Assembly (NCBI GenBank): GCA_016432725.1
Contig: JACJDG010000003.1
Coordinates: 3,286,001 to 3,350,000 of the forward strand
DNA: 64,000 bases
Direction of reading: 5' to 3'
From: Streptomyces sp. DHE7-1
GTDB taxonomy: Bacteria; Actinomycetota; Actinomycetes; Streptomycetales; Streptomycetaceae
In this document: one piece after another, positions 62,722-64,000 of the stretch
Position numbering within the stretch: position 1 is the first letter of the stretch
Layout of the letters: each line of letters begins with the position of its first letter
Notes under the pieces: generated by a model
Databases searched by the model: none
Told to the model about the DNA's origin: nothing
The model's input: the letters and a program-made list of their open reading frames with translations, nothing else
Translations under genes and position numbers: made by a program

Positions 62722-64000
62722 TCAGTGGGCCACCACCGGCACCGGAATCTCGTCCTCGACGCCCTCGCCGGAGGCGACCGGGGTGGAGCCCGGGCGGCCG
62801 GCGTTCACGAAGGTGAAGGCGATCAGCGCGGCGAGGGCCAGGATGCCGACGGCGAAGCCGATCGCCGTGCTGTAGCCGTGCACCATGCCCTGCAGGCCCA
62901 CGAGCTGCTGCTGCGGCTTGGTGGCCGCACCGGCGATGTGGTCCTTGATGTACGAGGTCTTCGCGGACGCCGCGATGGTGTTCAGCAGGGCGGTGCCGAT
63001 CGCGCCGCCCACCTGCTGCGAGGTGTTGACCATCGCGGAGGCGACACCGGCGTCCCGGGGCTCGACGCCCGAGGTGGCCAGGGACATGGCCGGCATGAAC
63101 GCCGTACCCATGCCGAGGCCGAGCAGCACCATCGCGGGCAGCAGCAGCGTCGCGTACGACGAGCCGATCTCCATCTGCGTCAGCAGCAGCATGCCGAACC
63201 CGGCGACCAGGAAGCCGGGGCCCATCAGCAGCCGCGCCGGGACGCGGGTCATCAGCCGGGTGCCGATCTGGGTGGAGCCGGTGATCATGCCCGCCACCAT
63301 CGGCAGGAACGCGAAACCGGTCTTGACCGGCGAGTAGCCCTTCACGACCTGCAGGTAGTAGGTCAGGAAGAGGAACAGGCCGAACATGCCGATGATCGCG
63401 AGACCGAGGGAGAGGTAGATGCCACCGCGGTTGCGGTCGGTGACCACGCGCAGCGGCAGCAGCGGGGCCTTGACCCGGGACTCGACCAGCACGAAGGCGA
63501 GGAGCAGCAGCGCGGACGCGACGAACATCGCGACGGTCACGGTGTCGCCCCAGCCGTCGGACTCGGCGCGGGTGAAGCCGTAGACGAGCGCGAACAGGCC
63601 CAGGCTGGAGAGGATCACGCCGGGGACGTCGAGCGGGGAGCGGTTGCGGCCGCCCTCCGGCTCACGGATGACGAACCAGGCGCCGAGCGCGGCGACGACG
63701 GCGAACGGGACGTTCACGAAGAAGGTCCAGCGCCAGTCCAGGTACTCGGTGAGGAAGCCGCCGAGGATCAGGCCGACGGCGCCACCGCCACCGGCGATCG
63801 CGCCGTAGATGCCGAACGCCTTGGCGCGCTCCTTGGCGTCGGTGAACATCACGGCGAGCAGGGAGAGCGCGGCCGGGGCGAGCAGGGCGCCGAAGACGCC
63901 CTGGAGGGCGCGGGCGCCGAACATCATCGTGCCGGTGGTGGCGGCACCGCCGAGCGCGGAGGCGGCGGCGAAGCCGCCCAGGCCCAGCACGAAGGCGCGC
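62722..64000 (-). CDS. DHA2-type MFS exporter (partial, 5' end outside window)
   Basis: The visible 425 residues cover the C-terminal helices of a 14-helix drug exporter: GARALQGVFGALLAPAALSL (motif D2 region), GLILGGFLTEYLDWRWTFFV (motif C and following block), and the end VEDEIPVPVVAH. The N-terminus and start lie beyond the window. Convergent with the MarR gene. Likely multidrug or self-resistance export; substrate unknown. Confidence 0.88.
   Translation of the reverse strand, partial: RAFVLGLGGFAAASALGGAATTGTMMFGARALQGVFGALLAPAALSLLAVMFTDAKERAKAFGIYGAIAGGGGAVGLILGGFLTEYLDWRWTFFVNVPFAVVAALGAWFVIREPEGGRNRSPLDVPGVILSSLGLFALVYGFTRAESDGWGDTVTVAMFVASALLLLAFVLVESRVKAPLLPLRVVTDRNRGGIYLSLGLAIIGMFGLFLFLTYYLQVVKGYSPVKTGFAFLPMVAGMITGSTQIGTRLMTRVPARLLMGPGFLVAGFGMLLLTQMEIGSSYATLLLPAMVLLGLGMGTAFMPAMSLATSGVEPRDAGVASAMVNTSQQVGGAIGTALLNTIAASAKTSYIKDHIAGAATKPQQQLVGLQGMVHGYSTAIGFAVGILALAALIAFTFVNAGRPGSTPVASGEGVEDEIPVPVVAH

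Overview
This is a 64 kb piece of a Streptomyces chromosome. GC content is very high, third codon positions are strongly G/C biased, GTG and TTG starts are common, and the markers are streptomycete: an SsgA-like protein, HrdD sigma factor, SepX, a tricorn protease and protein O-mannosyltransferase. From memory, the gene order resembles the S. coelicolor interval around SCO3150-SCO3206, beside the CDA cluster. This is chromosomal core with small accessory insertions. I see no insertion sequence, prophage, CRISPR array or rRNA. There is one tRNA, Ala(CGC).

Layout. 1-9.7 kb: a partial zinc-ribbon-like gene, rsmI, pmt, small hypothetical genes around a minimal GntR regulator, a chloramphenicol phosphotransferase-like kinase, and a cell-wall block of two tandem penicillin-binding proteins plus an SsgE-like protein. 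9.7-12.7 kb: a nickel/cobalt ECF transporter (M, Q, O components) behind a likely Nur box, ending in an OhrR-like MarR gene. 12.8-20.3 kb: an esterase, small enzymes, an EamA transporter with a YbaK deacylase, and an MmpL/RND exporter with its TetR regulator. 20.5-24.3 kb: a tricorn protease carrying about 190 extra low-complexity residues. 24.5-30.4 kb: an LEA-like repetitive protein, a Baeyer-Villiger monooxygenase/hydrolase/SDR operon divergent from a MerR gene, exonuclease III and an acetyltransferase. 30.5-36.8 kb: tRNA-Ala, sepX, rimJ, mog, moaC, moeA and galU in one direction, with formyl-THF cyclo-ligase divergent. 36.9-51 kb: a penicillin acylase, a K+/H+ antiporter, an MFS protein, FmdB, MTA phosphorylase, a CpaB-like protein, MscL, LtrA, a P1 peptidase, an L,D-transpeptidase lipoprotein and a DUF6227 protein. 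51-55.3 kb: the fructose operon fruR-fruK-fruA. 55.5-64 kb: two MFS exporters, a WYL regulator, a TetR regulator, hrdD, a GNAT, a ring-opening dioxygenase and a MarR regulator.

The main technical result is that about 19 genes, many of them housekeeping, appear interrupted. Each is restored by adding one base, mostly in a short G or C run, and none needs a base removed. About 24 such sites point to homopolymer undercalling in the assembly rather than gene decay. I therefore annotate these genes at their reconstructed extents and give each suspected site.

Functional themes: envelope and division (Pmt, PBPs, SsgE, SepX, L,D-transpeptidase, MscL), metal supply (Nur-box ECF transporter), molybdopterin synthesis next to SepX (the moeA-like gene may be the Glp partner described in corynebacteria), carbon uptake (fructose PTS), and several exporters each beside its own regulator with recognisable dyad operators.
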